Below are positions 33,412 to 42,638 of a DNA stretch of 64,000 nucleotides, piece after piece. Numbering within the stretch: position 1 is the first letter of the stretch; every line of letters begins with the position of its first letter. Origin of the DNA: Oenanthe sinensis (taxonomy: Eukaryota > Streptophyta > Magnoliopsida > Apiales > Apiaceae); assembly GCA_028671895.1 (NCBI GenBank), contig CM053802.1:32588201-32652200 (forward strand), in the 5' to 3' direction. The translations under genes and the position numbers were made by a program. The notes beneath the pieces are model-generated. The model was given only the letters and a program-made list of their open reading frames with translations, was not told the origin of the DNA and searched no databases.

Positions 33412-34832
33412 ATTACCTAAGAATCGTAGAAGATATCTTCTGGGGTAATCTAAAAGAAGGAGAATTGCAAGTTAACGACCACAACTTTGAGGTGCTCGAA
33501 CAAGCAATTAGATTAATGGAAATAGATGATGAATCTATAGCCAACCAGGAAATAAAAGACAATAAAGATCTAAGATCCCTTTTTGGAATCAAAGATTATG
33601 ACTTTCTAAATACAGATATGGACAGTTCAGAGAATGAAGAAATAGAAAATCTCAGAACTACCAATCAGGACGCAACTCCTCTTAAAAGAGAAAAAGGAGA
33701 AACGTCAAAACCTGAAGAAAATAGGAAAAGAAAAGGAAATTTCTATCCCTTCAATCCTAGTAAAGAGACTACTAATATATTTGGTAATAACATCCTAAAC
33801 ATTGACAATAAGTCAAATAGGAAAGAACTCATAGATATATGGGCTAAGGAAATTAGTTTGATTATTCAGACTAACAAAGAAGCTTATGATGACCAAAGCA
33901 CTGTTTTGCTTCTAGTTGAACATAAGACTTTAGGTGTTATTAATTCTTTTATTAAGAACACTAATTGGGAACCAACTATGAGTCCAGTTACAGCCTTCGA
34001 AAACATTTTAGATGCAATATACACTATGTTTTTAGGCATAAATCAGTCCTCTAATAAACTTCAAGAGTTATTAAGGATAAAAATTAATGCAAAAACCATG
34101 CTCACCAACATGCAGCTTTGCGACATATGTTTTCTTGATCAATTTTATGGAGATTATGAAAAATATCTTTATCAATTAAATGATCAAACAGAATATGTGA
34201 AATATGTCAAGGATTATCTTTTAAAGATCCCCTTGGTAGGATTAAAAGCCTTAGAAAGATTTAACCTAGAAGCAACAGGCCCGACAGAATATAGCTTAGC
34301 CTACGCTCAAAGGATAGTCAAAGAAGAAATTGCTAAAGTCTGTGATCTCGCAAGAAAGCAGAAGCAATTAAAATCCTTCAGTAAGCAATGTTGCGACAGG
34401 ATTGTTGAAAGACCATTTGAGTATGGATGTAGGAAGTCTTCCTACAAAAAGAATTATAAAAAGAAATCTTATAAACATACGAAGAGATATAGGTTTACAA
34501 AGAAAAGGAAACCTTTTAAACCAGGAAAATACGTTAAAAAGAGAACTTTTAAGAAATTCTCTAACGAAAAACAAAAGTTTTGCCCAAAAGGCAAGAAAAA
34601 TTGCAGGTGTTGGATCTGTAATGAAGAAGGACACTATGCGAACGAGTGCCCCAATAGGAAAAAGCATGACAGAAAGGTACAAATGCTTGAACAAGTTTAT
34701 TCTCTGGGATATACTCCTATAGAAGAACCATATGAGGATACGGAAGAAGTATACTCGATTGAAGAAATTGACCCCAGACCAGAACAGTCAGATTCTAATG
34801 ATTCGTCTTCCTCAAGATCAGAATCTGATTGA
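33408..34832 (+). CDS. Gene IV, capsid protein precursor, copy 3 (48-bp deletion)
   Basis: 474 codons instead of 490. Sixteen acidic residues between FLNT and DMDSS are missing. The lost 48 bp are bounded by AATAC repeats in the longer copies (41470 and 41518 in copy 4), so slippage or recombination between them explains it. The remaining protein keeps the capsid core, basic region and CCHC knuckle (C401, C404, H409, C414). The start is in ATGA overlap with gene III. Confidence 0.92.
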   Translation: MNYLRIVEDIFWGNLKEGELQVNDHNFEVLEQAIRLMEIDDESIANQEIKDNKDLRSLFGIKDYDFLNTDMDSSENEEIENLRTTNQDATPLKREKGETSKPEENRKRKGNFYPFNPSKETTNIFGNNILNIDNKSNRKELIDIWAKEISLIIQTNKEAYDDQSTVLLLVEHKTLGVINSFIKNTNWEPTMSPVTAFENILDAIYTMFLGINQSSNKLQELLRIKINAKTMLTNMQLCDICFLDQFYGDYEKYLYQLNDQTEYVKYVKDYLLKIPLVGLKALERFNLEATGPTEYSLAYAQRIVKEEIAKVCDLARKQKQLKSFSKQCCDRIVERPFEYGCRKSSYKKNYKKKSYKHTKRYRFTKKRKPFKPGKYVKKRTFKKFSNEKQKFCPKGKKNCRCWICNEEGHYANECPNRKKHDRKVQMLEQVYSLGYTPIEEPYEDTEEVYSIEEIDPRPEQSDSNDSSSSRSESD

Positions 34833-36825
34833 AGAAGAAGTAGTGATGACCAACATCACTAATCCAAACTCTATTTATATCTTAGGAAAATTAAAATTTG
34901 CAGGATATAAACAAATAGAATTACATTGTTATGTAGATACAGGTGCCAGCCTCTGCATTGCAAGTAAATTTGTAATACCGCCAGAACATTGGGTTAACGC
35001 GGAAAGACCTATACAGGTAAAGATCGCTAATGGAAGTACCATTACAATCAACAAGGTATGTAAAAACCTTAATATATTGATAGCAGGTGAAATATTTCAT
35101 ATTCCTACTGTTTATCAGCAAGAATCCGGAATAGATTTTATAATTGGTAATAATTTTTGTCAATTATATGAACCATTTATCCAATATACAAAAATGATTA
35201 TACTAACACTTGCAGGACAAGAAGTATATATCAGAAAGATAACAACAGCTCGTAGAGTTGGAGTTGCAGGCTTTCTTGAATCAATGAAGAAAAATTCAAA
35301 AATCAGACAACCGGATGCTATCAACATTAGCCCTAATAAAATATTTCTTTTTCAGAAGGGGAAGGATAGTATTAAAAAATTTAGAGAATTAAAAGATGCT
35401 TGTAATAATTTGATTCTTGAAACAGAAAGAAAAGCGATAATCGAAAGATTATTAGATTCAGTCTGCTCAGAAAATCCATTGGATCCAACAAAGACCAAGA
35501 AATGGATGAAAGCAACGATCAAGCTCAGAGATCCTAAAACTGTAATCAAGGTAAAACCAATGAAATACAGTCCGTTAGATCGAGAAGAATTTGGCAAACA
35601 GATTCAAGAGCTTCTAGATATGAAGATTATCATACCTAGCAAATCACCTCACATGTCTCCAGCCTTCCTTGTTGAAAATGAAGCAGAGAAGAGAAGAGGA
35701 AAGAAAAGAATGGTAGTCAACTATAAGGCAGTTAATGAAGCCACAATAGGAGATAGCCATAATTTACCCAATAAGGATGAACTCCTCACCCTTATCTGAG
35801 GTAAGAAAATGTTTAGTTCTTTAGACTGTAAATCAGGTTTTTGGCAGGTACTGCTAGACGAAGAGTCACAGCTATTGACAGCATTCACATGTCCTCAAGG
35901 ACATTATCAATGGATCGTCGTTCCATTTGGACTCAAACAGGCTCCATCCATCTTTCAAAGACACATGCAAAACGCATTTAGGTCTTTTGAAACATTTTGT
36001 TGCGTATATGTTGATGATATTCTTATCTTTAGCGATAATGAACAGGATCATTTAAGACATTTAGCAGCAGTTCTGAAGAAATGTCAATATCTTGGAATAA
36101 TTCTATCTAAGAAAAAGGCACAACTCTTCAAGACAAAGATTAATTTCTTAGGATTGGAAATTGATCAAGGAACTCATTGTCCGCAAGGCCACATTCTGGA
36201 GCATATTAAGAAATTTCCAGACAGGATTGAAGACAAAAAGCAATTACAGAGATTTCTAGGCATACTAACATATGCTTCTGATTATATTCCAAAACTTGCA
36301 GCTATTCGTGCGCCATTGCAGGTCAAGCTCAAAAAGGACATTCCATGGGAATGGAAAGAATCTGATACAGACTATATCTGTAAGATAAAAAAGAATCTTA
36401 AGGGTTTTCCAAAACTCTACCATCCAGATCCTTGTGACAAGCACATCATTGAGACTGATGCTTCAGGAGAATACTGGGGAGGGGTTCTTAAAGCAGTAAG
36501 TTCCGATAAAGAATTAATCTGCAGGTATGCGTCAGGTAGCTTTAAAGATGCTGAAAGAAATTACCACTCTAACGAGAAGGAATATCTTGCAGTAATTAGA
36601 GTTATTAATAAATTTTCTATTTATCTAACTCCAACAAAATTTTTGGTTAGAACTGATAACAGAAACTTTACTTATTTTCTTCGTATTAAGTTATAGGGAG
36701 ACAATAAGCAAGGAAGACTTGTCCGTTGGCAACAATGGTTAAGCAGATACAGCTTTGATGTCGAGCACATTGAAGGAGTCAAAAACTATTTAGCAGATTT
36801 TTTAACAAGGGAATACCAGCAATAA
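34732..36825 (+). pseudogene. Gene V, protease-RT-RNase H, copy 3 (two nonsense codons)
   Basis: Collinear over its full 697 codons with copy 1 and with no frameshift, but interrupted by TGA at 35797-35799 (CGA in the other copies) and TAG at 36694-36696 (CAG in copy 1). Both are C-to-T changes on the coding strand, as expected from deamination of methylated cytosine. The protease DTGAS and RT YVDD motifs are unchanged. The first stop separates the protease from the RT core. Confidence 0.92.
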
Positions 36826-37010
36826 TTATACTAATGACATCATTCGATGCATCGTTTGCTTACTTTTGCAGGAATCCAAGGCACTAAAGGCCTATAAATA
36901 CTGAGAGTTATGAGATGCAAACACACAAACAATTCTCTATATCTTCCTCTCAATAGCAAAAGCTTCTCTGCTTAGTAGTAAAATCCCTTTCTTTGAGATC
37001 CTATAAAACT
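36826..37010 (+). promoter_or_regulatory. Gene VI (19S-like) promoter region, copy 3
   Basis: V-VI intergenic region. It has a TATA box CCTATAAATA at 36891-36900, a TGACATCA element and a 10-bp palindrome CGATGCATCG just upstream, and about 110 nt from TATA to the ATG at 37011. The layout fits the separate gene VI promoter of caulimoviruses. Copy 1 has lost the TATA. Confidence 0.7.
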
Positions 37011-38660
37011 ATGGACACTTCCATGGAAAACACTTGTGAACAATTAGCCTTTAGGGAGACTATTCTGATGAAGAAAATTCATCTACTCCAAGAAGAACTC
37101 CTTATTGTTCGAGATGAAATTTGTTATGTAAGGAAGTACTCTCTTCCTGAACATCAAAAGGTTATTTCATCACCTTCTTCAGAAATGAACAAAGATGAGG
37201 CTATTCCAGAGCAAACGGCTCCTGGTAAAGAATCAACAAATCCGTTGAAACCTGTGAATTTGGTAAAAATTCAGACTGAGGTTCAGACCTCCACAACTCA
37301 AAAGGTTATTTCATCACCTTCTTCAGAAATGGACAAAGATGAGGCTATTCCAGAGCAAACGGCTCCTGGTAAAGAATCAACAAATCCGTTGAAACCTGTG
37401 AATTTGGTAAAAATTCAGACTGAGATTCAGACCTCCACAACATCGGGTTCTACCTCAAGTTTAAACTTGAGACCCAATGGGGGAATTCAAATCCCAACAA
37501 AGACTGAAGATCAAACTTCAGCAGTCCCTTCGGTGATCCCAACAGGGTATAAAGCTAAAAAATCTTACTACGTAGTATTCAATGGTCCTCATGCAGGAAT
37601 ATATACTACCTGGAACATTGCAGAACAAGCGATAAAAGGTTTTTCTGGAATTAAGCACAAAAAGTACAAGACTTTCGAAGAAGCCCAGGCTGCATCACGA
37701 GTCTTTACCAATACTAATTTTAGAGCACCCCTTGAATTAATCTGTTCAGCAGAAGCAATCAAGCCGAGCTACTCAAAAATGCTTACAAAGGAGGCAACTA
37801 CAAAAAATATCCTTGGAACCATTCCAAAAAGTCAACAACTACTGACGGATACAGACGAGGATGTTCTTGATACAGAGTATTCAGGATTCAGCTATTTATT
37901 CCAACTCGGAAGACAAGCTACAGAAAATGAATTTGTAGAAGAACATTACTTCACCACAGATAAAAAGAATGTGTCATACTTCAATTTCTATCCTAGGTCT
38001 CACCCAGAAATGGTCCATGAAGCCTATCAATATGAATTAATTTTTCAGATTTATCCATCCAGCAACTTGTTAGAAATCTCCAAATTTTCGCCGGAGTTTA
38101 AGGAAGCAGTCAAGAATTTTAGGAAAAAGTGTCTTAAAAATTCTGATAAAGAAATCTACCTCAAGTTCACCAGCACCATCATACACTGGGAACAAGAAGC
38201 TGATGAAGATTTTGGGATGGCTATTCAGCCATATCATTATGTACAGATTGGAGCTGTAAATGAAAAGATCTATTTTCCAAGTCAAGCCATGGAAGCAAAG
38301 CTCGACAAAGAAGATCTTAGGAAACTTGCTGAGGTTAAGTTAATCAATTTAATTAACAAAATCTTTAGTGTAAAACCAGATGACAAGCTCAAGGTCAACT
38401 TGGCTACCACATACTGCCTCATGACGTCTTATTCACACAAAGGATTAAGTCAGTCAGATTGGGAAAAAATTGAAGCATTCAAGGTATGCATTACACATAC
38501 GTATGCACTAGGAAAGCACAGCGAGTCTTTTTGTCAGAAGAAGATGAAGGAGCTAAAGAAATTTGGTATAGAAGGAAAATGCCAAATCTGTGGTCCCGCC
38601 ACTAACAAAGAAAAGCAAGAAGCATCTACTTTAGAAAAAGCAGAAGCATCTACTTTATGA
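37011..38660 (+). CDS. Gene VI, translational transactivator/viroplasmin, copy 3
   Basis: 549-codon intact frame from ATG 37011; an in-frame TTG 18 nt upstream is ignored. The N-terminal 48 residues are followed by two tandem 48-residue repeats (residues 49-96 and 97-144, starting QKVISSPSSEM). A viroplasmin domain follows at about 183-230 (KKSYYVVFNGPHAGIYTTW), then a long C-terminal region and CQICGP near the end. In caulimoviruses this protein forms inclusion bodies and allows reinitiation on polycistronic RNA, needed here because genes VII to V overlap tightly. Confidence 0.92.
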   Translation: MDTSMENTCEQLAFRETILMKKIHLLQEELLIVRDEICYVRKYSLPEHQKVISSPSSEMNKDEAIPEQTAPGKESTNPLKPVNLVKIQTEVQTSTTQKVISSPSSEMDKDEAIPEQTAPGKESTNPLKPVNLVKIQTEIQTSTTSGSTSSLNLRPNGGIQIPTKTEDQTSAVPSVIPTGYKAKKSYYVVFNGPHAGIYTTWNIAEQAIKGFSGIKHKKYKTFEEAQAASRVFTNTNFRAPLELICSAEAIKPSYSKMLTKEATTKNILGTIPKSQQLLTDTDEDVLDTEYSGFSYLFQLGRQATENEFVEEHYFTTDKKNVSYFNFYPRSHPEMVHEAYQYELIFQIYPSSNLLEISKFSPEFKEAVKNFRKKCLKNSDKEIYLKFTSTIIHWEQEADEDFGMAIQPYHYVQIGAVNEKIYFPSQAMEAKLDKEDLRKLAEVKLINLINKIFSVKPDDKLKVNLATTYCLMTSYSHKGLSQSDWEKIEAFKVCITHTYALGKHSESFCQKKMKELKKFGIEGKCQICGPATNKEKQEASTLEKAEASTL

Positions 38661-38745
38661 AAAGCAAAAGCAGACAGCAGCTTTATGAAAAGCAAAAGCA
38701 GAAGACAAAGAGCATCTACTTTATGTAAAGTAGAAGGCATCTTCT
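38620..38745 (+). repeat. Short repeats spanning gene VI end and promoter upstream region
   Basis: Imperfect copies of GAAGCATCTACTTTA[TG]RAAAAGCA occur at about 38620, 38644, 38675 and 38708. They straddle the gene VI stop and lie directly upstream of the 35S-like TATA. They form a candidate enhancer array that also codes the gene VI C-terminus (EASTLEKAEASTL). The same array is present in copy 1 and in the mosaic. Confidence 0.75.
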
Positions 38746-38756
38746 ACTTTAATAAT

Positions 38757-38787
38757 GCAAGACCCTTAGTCCTTGATCTATAAAAGG
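38757..38787 (+). promoter_or_regulatory. 35S-like pregenomic promoter core, copy 3/4
   Basis: GCAAGACCCTT (38757-38767) followed by the TATA box CTATAAAAGG (38778-38787). Transcription would start near 38815 and read through leader, PBS and the copy 4 genes. Confidence 0.75.
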
Positions 38788-38923
38788 CTAAGTTATATTT
38801 GTAAAAAGGACATCGTTTTTCCAGCAACATAGCTAAGAAATTCTAGAGTCCATCAATATTGTAATGTGTGAGTAGTAACCCTACGGGGTTTTAAGCAATG
38901 TAATGGTCAATCGGCTTGTTATA

Positions 38924-38929
38924 AATAAA
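38924..38929 (+). terminator. Viral poly(A) signal, copy 3
   Basis: AATAAA about 110 nt after the predicted start site and before the PBS, in the position expected for the terminally redundant region. Confidence 0.6.
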
Positions 38930-38984
38930 TTTGTATTTTCTTTTCATATGATTTCTGCCCTGGTGGTTGTCCGCGTATCGTAAT

Positions 38985-39000
38985 TGGTATCAGACCCATG
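38985..39000 (+). promoter_or_regulatory. Primer binding site, copy 3/4 boundary
   Basis: TGGTATCAGACCCATG. It differs from the copy 1 PBS (AGAGCC) by one G-to-C change at 38995, which weakens pairing to tRNA-Met. Confidence 0.85.
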
Positions 39001-39229
39001 TTTTTATTCTGGATGAGGTAAGTCATTGGTATGCAGATCCGTTAGGCAGGTGGCCGTTTAGGAAGAGCTAGTCGCACTCTTGAAGAAAACATTGCTTACA
39101 TCAATCAAGTTTGTTGAAATCTTGAAAGAAGTATTAATTTGTTTATAAGCTTGATTTCGGTACATATTTGCTTAAGATTCCGTTTCAAAAATTCATATTA
39201 TATAAATCTTTTAAAATCAATTGTTGATT

Positions 39230-39499
39230 ATGATTAGCTATAACCCTACATCTAGACTCCCGTGGAATCTAGTAGAAAATGGAAACACCATCCAATTAGG
39301 AGATGAAGATTTCTTATCTAGAATTCGAGATCTAGCTTGTTTAGATTTAGAAAGAAATAAATTAGACCGTCTTATAGAAATCTATAAAAGTCTAGAAATG
39401 TTGTATGAACAACAAGGTAAGTTCTACGTAAGAAATAGTCAAGAAATTGACTCTTTAAAAATTCATATTAAGAGTTTTATAGACTCAGAAAATCAATGA
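39230..39499 (+). CDS. Gene VII, small leader protein, copy 4
   Basis: 89-codon frame starting at ATG 39230, ending in an ATGA overlap with the movement protein. It differs from copy 1 at two visible residues (NLVENG for NLIENG, DFLSR for DFISR). The function is unknown in the family. Confidence 0.75.
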   Translation: MISYNPTSRLPWNLVENGNTIQLGDEDFLSRIRDLACLDLERNKLDRLIEIYKSLEMLYEQQGKFYVRNSQEIDSLKIHIKSFIDSENQ

Positions 39500-40437
39500 G
39501 TTTTTTAAAGGAAGAAGAAACTCTCGAAGAGATTCAAGACAAAAACAATCTAGAAATAGAGTTTCTAGAGAGTGACAAAGGATTTCAGGCCAGCTTTTTA
39601 GTTAATAGGGAGATTCTCTCTAAAATTAAAAATAGCAAACTTGATCTAAAGAAAGAAAAAATATTTAACATATCTATGTTAAATCGATTTAAAAGAAAAA
39701 ATAATATCTTTTATTATATCTCTACCAAGGAAATGCACGTAGATATAAAAGATACTACAGGATTAGTTTACTTACCCTTAATCACTAAGGAAGAGATAAA
39801 CAAAAATCTGTTGAAAATAGACTCTAAGATAAGATCTACCCTTAGCGTAGTTCACTTAGGAGCTATAAAGATTCTGCTCAAAGCAGAATTTCAGGAAGGT
39901 ATAGATTCTCCTATTAAAATGGCTTTAATAGACAATAGAATCAACGACCGAAGAGACTGTATTCTAGGAGCAGCTAGAGGCAATCTTGCTTATCAAAAAT
40001 TTATGTTCACTGTCTATCCTAAATTTGGATTTAGCTTAGATACAAGAAACATAGATCAGATATTATCTTTTGTCCATGACTTTGAAAGACATGATCTGAT
40101 GAATACAGGAGATAAGGTATTTAGCATAACCTATGTTGTTGCCTACGTCTTAACCAATAGTCATCATAGCATAGACTATAGGAAGAATGAATATATCGAA
40201 TTAGACGATGTATTCTCAGAAATAGGATCGATAGAAGAGAAGCATTTCTCAGAAATTAGTCCACTAGATAACTCTTGGGCAATAGACATTGCAAAGAATA
40301 AACCCATACTAGGACAGAAGCCTAGAAAGAGTTTCAGAAGAAACACCTTAGAGGTTGGTGAATCTTCTCAGGAAAAATTACTCCATAGTGTCTCCAGGAG
40401 AGTGGATGACTTATGTCAAAAACTGGATCTTCTATAG
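39496..40437 (+). CDS. Gene I, movement protein, copy 4 (intact)
   Basis: The only uninterrupted copy, 313 codons. It is a 30K-superfamily movement protein: plasmodesmal tubule former, with the conserved core around residues 156-169 (ILGAARGNLAYQKF). An extended N-terminal region and a basic C-terminal part (GQKPRKSFRRNTLE) follow the family plan. It overlaps gene VII by 4 nt and gene II by 25 nt. Small differences from copy 1 include TVYP for TIYP and AYVLT for AYALT. Confidence 0.92.
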   Translation: MSFLKEEETLEEIQDKNNLEIEFLESDKGFQASFLVNREILSKIKNSKLDLKKEKIFNISMLNRFKRKNNIFYYISTKEMHVDIKDTTGLVYLPLITKEEINKNLLKIDSKIRSTLSVVHLGAIKILLKAEFQEGIDSPIKMALIDNRINDRRDCILGAARGNLAYQKFMFTVYPKFGFSLDTRNIDQILSFVHDFERHDLMNTGDKVFSITYVVAYVLTNSHHSIDYRKNEYIELDDVFSEIGSIEEKHFSEISPLDNSWAIDIAKNKPILGQKPRKSFRRNTLEVGESSQEKLLHSVSRRVDDLCQKLDLL

Positions 40438-40922
40438 AGGTTATTATAGATAATCCCACAAAAATGTACCCACACATTTATAAAAAAGGAAAGGTTCTGG
40501 AATTTAAGAAATTAAATGAAGGAGTAGACCTAGAACCTAGAAATTACGTCTTTAGTGGCGTAAAAGGAAGTAATAGTTTAAACACTATTGTTTCATCTAC
40601 CAATAATCTTAATCAGATTTCAGGACGATGCCTGTTAGGAATTTACAACCTACTGTCATTTTTTGGGCTTAGTAAAGACCCGAGTGAAAAACTCTCTAAA
40701 TCACCTAGTATCCATAACAGATACTATTCCTTTGTTAAAAAGGGGAGTGACCTAGAAATAGAAATCCTAAGGGATATTAAAAAGCTTCTAATCAAACAAA
40801 ATACTGAGATCGAAGGATTAGAAGGACAAATCTCACAACTTAGGAATCATAAGTGTGATAATGAAGCTCTTAAGTTAAAGCTTAATGAAATAGAAGAATA
40901 CCTCAAGAAAATTTTAGGATGA
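40413..40922 (+). CDS. Gene II, aphid transmission factor homologue, copy 4
   Basis: 169-codon open frame with all the signature motifs and the C-terminal coiled coil. It differs from copy 3 at three visible residues (SFFG, KKGS, TEIE). Confidence 0.9.
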   Translation: MSKTGSSIEVIIDNPTKMYPHIYKKGKVLEFKKLNEGVDLEPRNYVFSGVKGSNSLNTIVSSTNNLNQISGRCLLGIYNLLSFFGLSKDPSEKLSKSPSIHNRYYSFVKKGSDLEIEILRDIKKLLIKQNTEIEGLEGQISQLRNHKCDNEALKLKLNEIEEYLKKILG

Positions 40923-41272
40923 GTCTTAAAGATTTACTAGAGGAATTTGAAACGAACATTAAGCCACAAATAAGAGAAATTCTTGAGTTGCTTAAGACTC
41001 AGCAAGCGGAAAATGTTACCAATAACATTGAAGCTGCAGCGGCAAAGATAATCACTGAATTAAAATTAGCAATTCAGGATTGCCCGTGTAATAAAGAAAT
41101 TCTTTATGCTCTCAACAGAAGACAGCACAAAGAAATTGACCTAACAGAGGAAACCTCTAAGATAAGAAAATATAGTTATCCAAACGACAATGTTGGAAAC
41201 GAAGAATTAGGAACAGGGAAAAACCTTGGTAGCCTGACCTGGCCTTTTGGTGTTGACAAAAAATCAACATGA
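40919..41272 (+). CDS. Gene III, virion-associated protein, copy 4
   Basis: 117-codon open frame, identical at protein level to copies 1 and 2. ATGA overlaps on both sides. Confidence 0.87.
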   Translation: MSLKDLLEEFETNIKPQIREILELLKTQQAENVTNNIEAAAAKIITELKLAIQDCPCNKEILYALNRRQHKEIDLTEETSKIRKYSYPNDNVGNEELGTGKNLGSLTWPFGVDKKST

Positions 41273-42638
41273 ATTACCTAAGAATCGTAGAAGATATCTT
41301 CTGGGGTAATCTAAAAGAAGGAGAATTGCAAGTTAACGACGACAACTTTGAGGTCCTCGAACAAGCAATTAGATTAATGGAAATAGATGATGAATCTATA
41401 GCCAACCAGTAAATAAAAGACAATAAAGATTTAAGATCCCTTTTTGGAATCAAAGATTATGACTTTCTAAATACTATTGAAGAATTCAGTTCAGAAGAAC
41501 AAGAAGAATTCCAAGATAATACAGATATGGACAGTTCAGAGAATGAAGAAATAGAAAATCTCAGAACTACCAATCAGGAGGCAACTCCTCTTAAAAGAGA
41601 AAAAGGAGAAACGTCAAAACCTGAAGAAAATAGGAAAAGAAAAGGAAATTTCTATCCCTTCAATCCTAGTAAAGAGACTACTAATATATTTGGTAATAAC
41701 ATCCTAAACATTGACAATAAGTCAAATAGGAAAGAACTCATAGATATATGGGCTAAGGAAATTAGTTTGATTATTCAGACTAACAAAGAAGCTTATGATG
41801 ACCAAAGCACTGTTTTGCTTCTAGTTGAACATAAGACTTTAGGTGTTATTAATTCTTTTATTAAGAACACTAATTGGGAACCAACTATGAGTCCAGTTAC
41901 AGCCTTCGAAAACATTTTAGATGCAATATACACTATGTTTTTAGGCATAAATCAGTCCTCTAATAAACTTCAAGAGTTATTAAGGATAAAAATTAATGCA
42001 AAAACCATGCTCACCAACATGCAGCTTTGCGACATATGTTTTCTTGATCAATTTTATGGAGATTATGAAAAATATCTTTATCAATTAAATGATCAAACAG
42101 AATATGTGAAATATGTCAAGGATTATCTTTTAAAGATCCCCTTGGTAGGATTAAAAGCCTTAGAAAGATTTAACCTAGAAGCAACAGGCCCGACAGAATA
42201 TAGCTTAGCCTACGCTCAAAGGATAGTCAAAGAAGAAATTGCTAAAGTCTGTGATCTCGCAAGAAAGCAGAAGCAATTAAAATCCTTCAGTAAGCAATGT
42301 TGCGACAGGATTGTTGAAAGACCATTTGAGTATGGATGTAGGAAGTCTTCCTACAAAAAGAATTATAAAAAGAAATCTTATAAACATACGAAGAGATATA
42401 GGTTTACAAAGAAAAGGAAACCTTTTAAACCAGGAAAATACGTTAAAAAGAGAACTTTTAAGAAATTCTCTAACGAAAAACAAAAGTTTTGCCCAAAAGG
42501 CAAGAAAAATTGCAGGTGTTGGATCTGTAATGAAGAAGGACACTATGCGAACGAGTGCCCCAATAGGAAAAAGCATGACAGAAAGGTACAAATGCTTGAA
42601 CAAGTTTATTCTCTGGGATATACTCCTATAGAAGAACC
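41269..42638 (+). pseudogene. Gene IV, capsid protein, copy 4 (nonsense, 3' truncated)
   Basis: Coat-protein frame with TAA at 41410-41412 (GAA in the other copies), only 47 codons after the ATG. Otherwise it is open through the zinc knuckle. It ends at the EEP codons before the acidic tail because a copia LTR begins at 42639. The 48-bp segment missing from copy 3 is present here. Confidence 0.92.

Larger units (their letters stand above)
32096..39000 (+). mobile_element. Endogenous caulimovirus, copy 3 (plus)
   Basis: Forward-oriented genome starting inside gene I, then II, III, IV, V, VI, long intergenic region and PBS, continuing without a break into copy 4. It is the right arm of the inverted repeat. 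Lesions are a missing 5' part of gene I, a 48-bp in-frame deletion in IV and two nonsense codons in V. Gene VI is open. Confidence 0.92.
39001..42638 (+). mobile_element. Endogenous caulimovirus, copy 4 (partial, plus)
   Basis: Direct tandem continuation of copy 3: leader, VII, I, II, III and most of IV. It ends at 42638 where a copia LTR begins. Copies 3 and 4 together cover about 1.3 genomes. The unit length inferred from gene II to gene II is 7,861 bp, or 7,909 bp when the 48-bp deletion of copy 3 is added back. Confidence 0.92.

Noticed and set aside
19757..42638. A complete, functional integrated virus
   Set aside because: Every copy is truncated or carries at least one disabling lesion, and no unit holds a full set of sound genes. 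I treat the block as an endogenous, defective locus.
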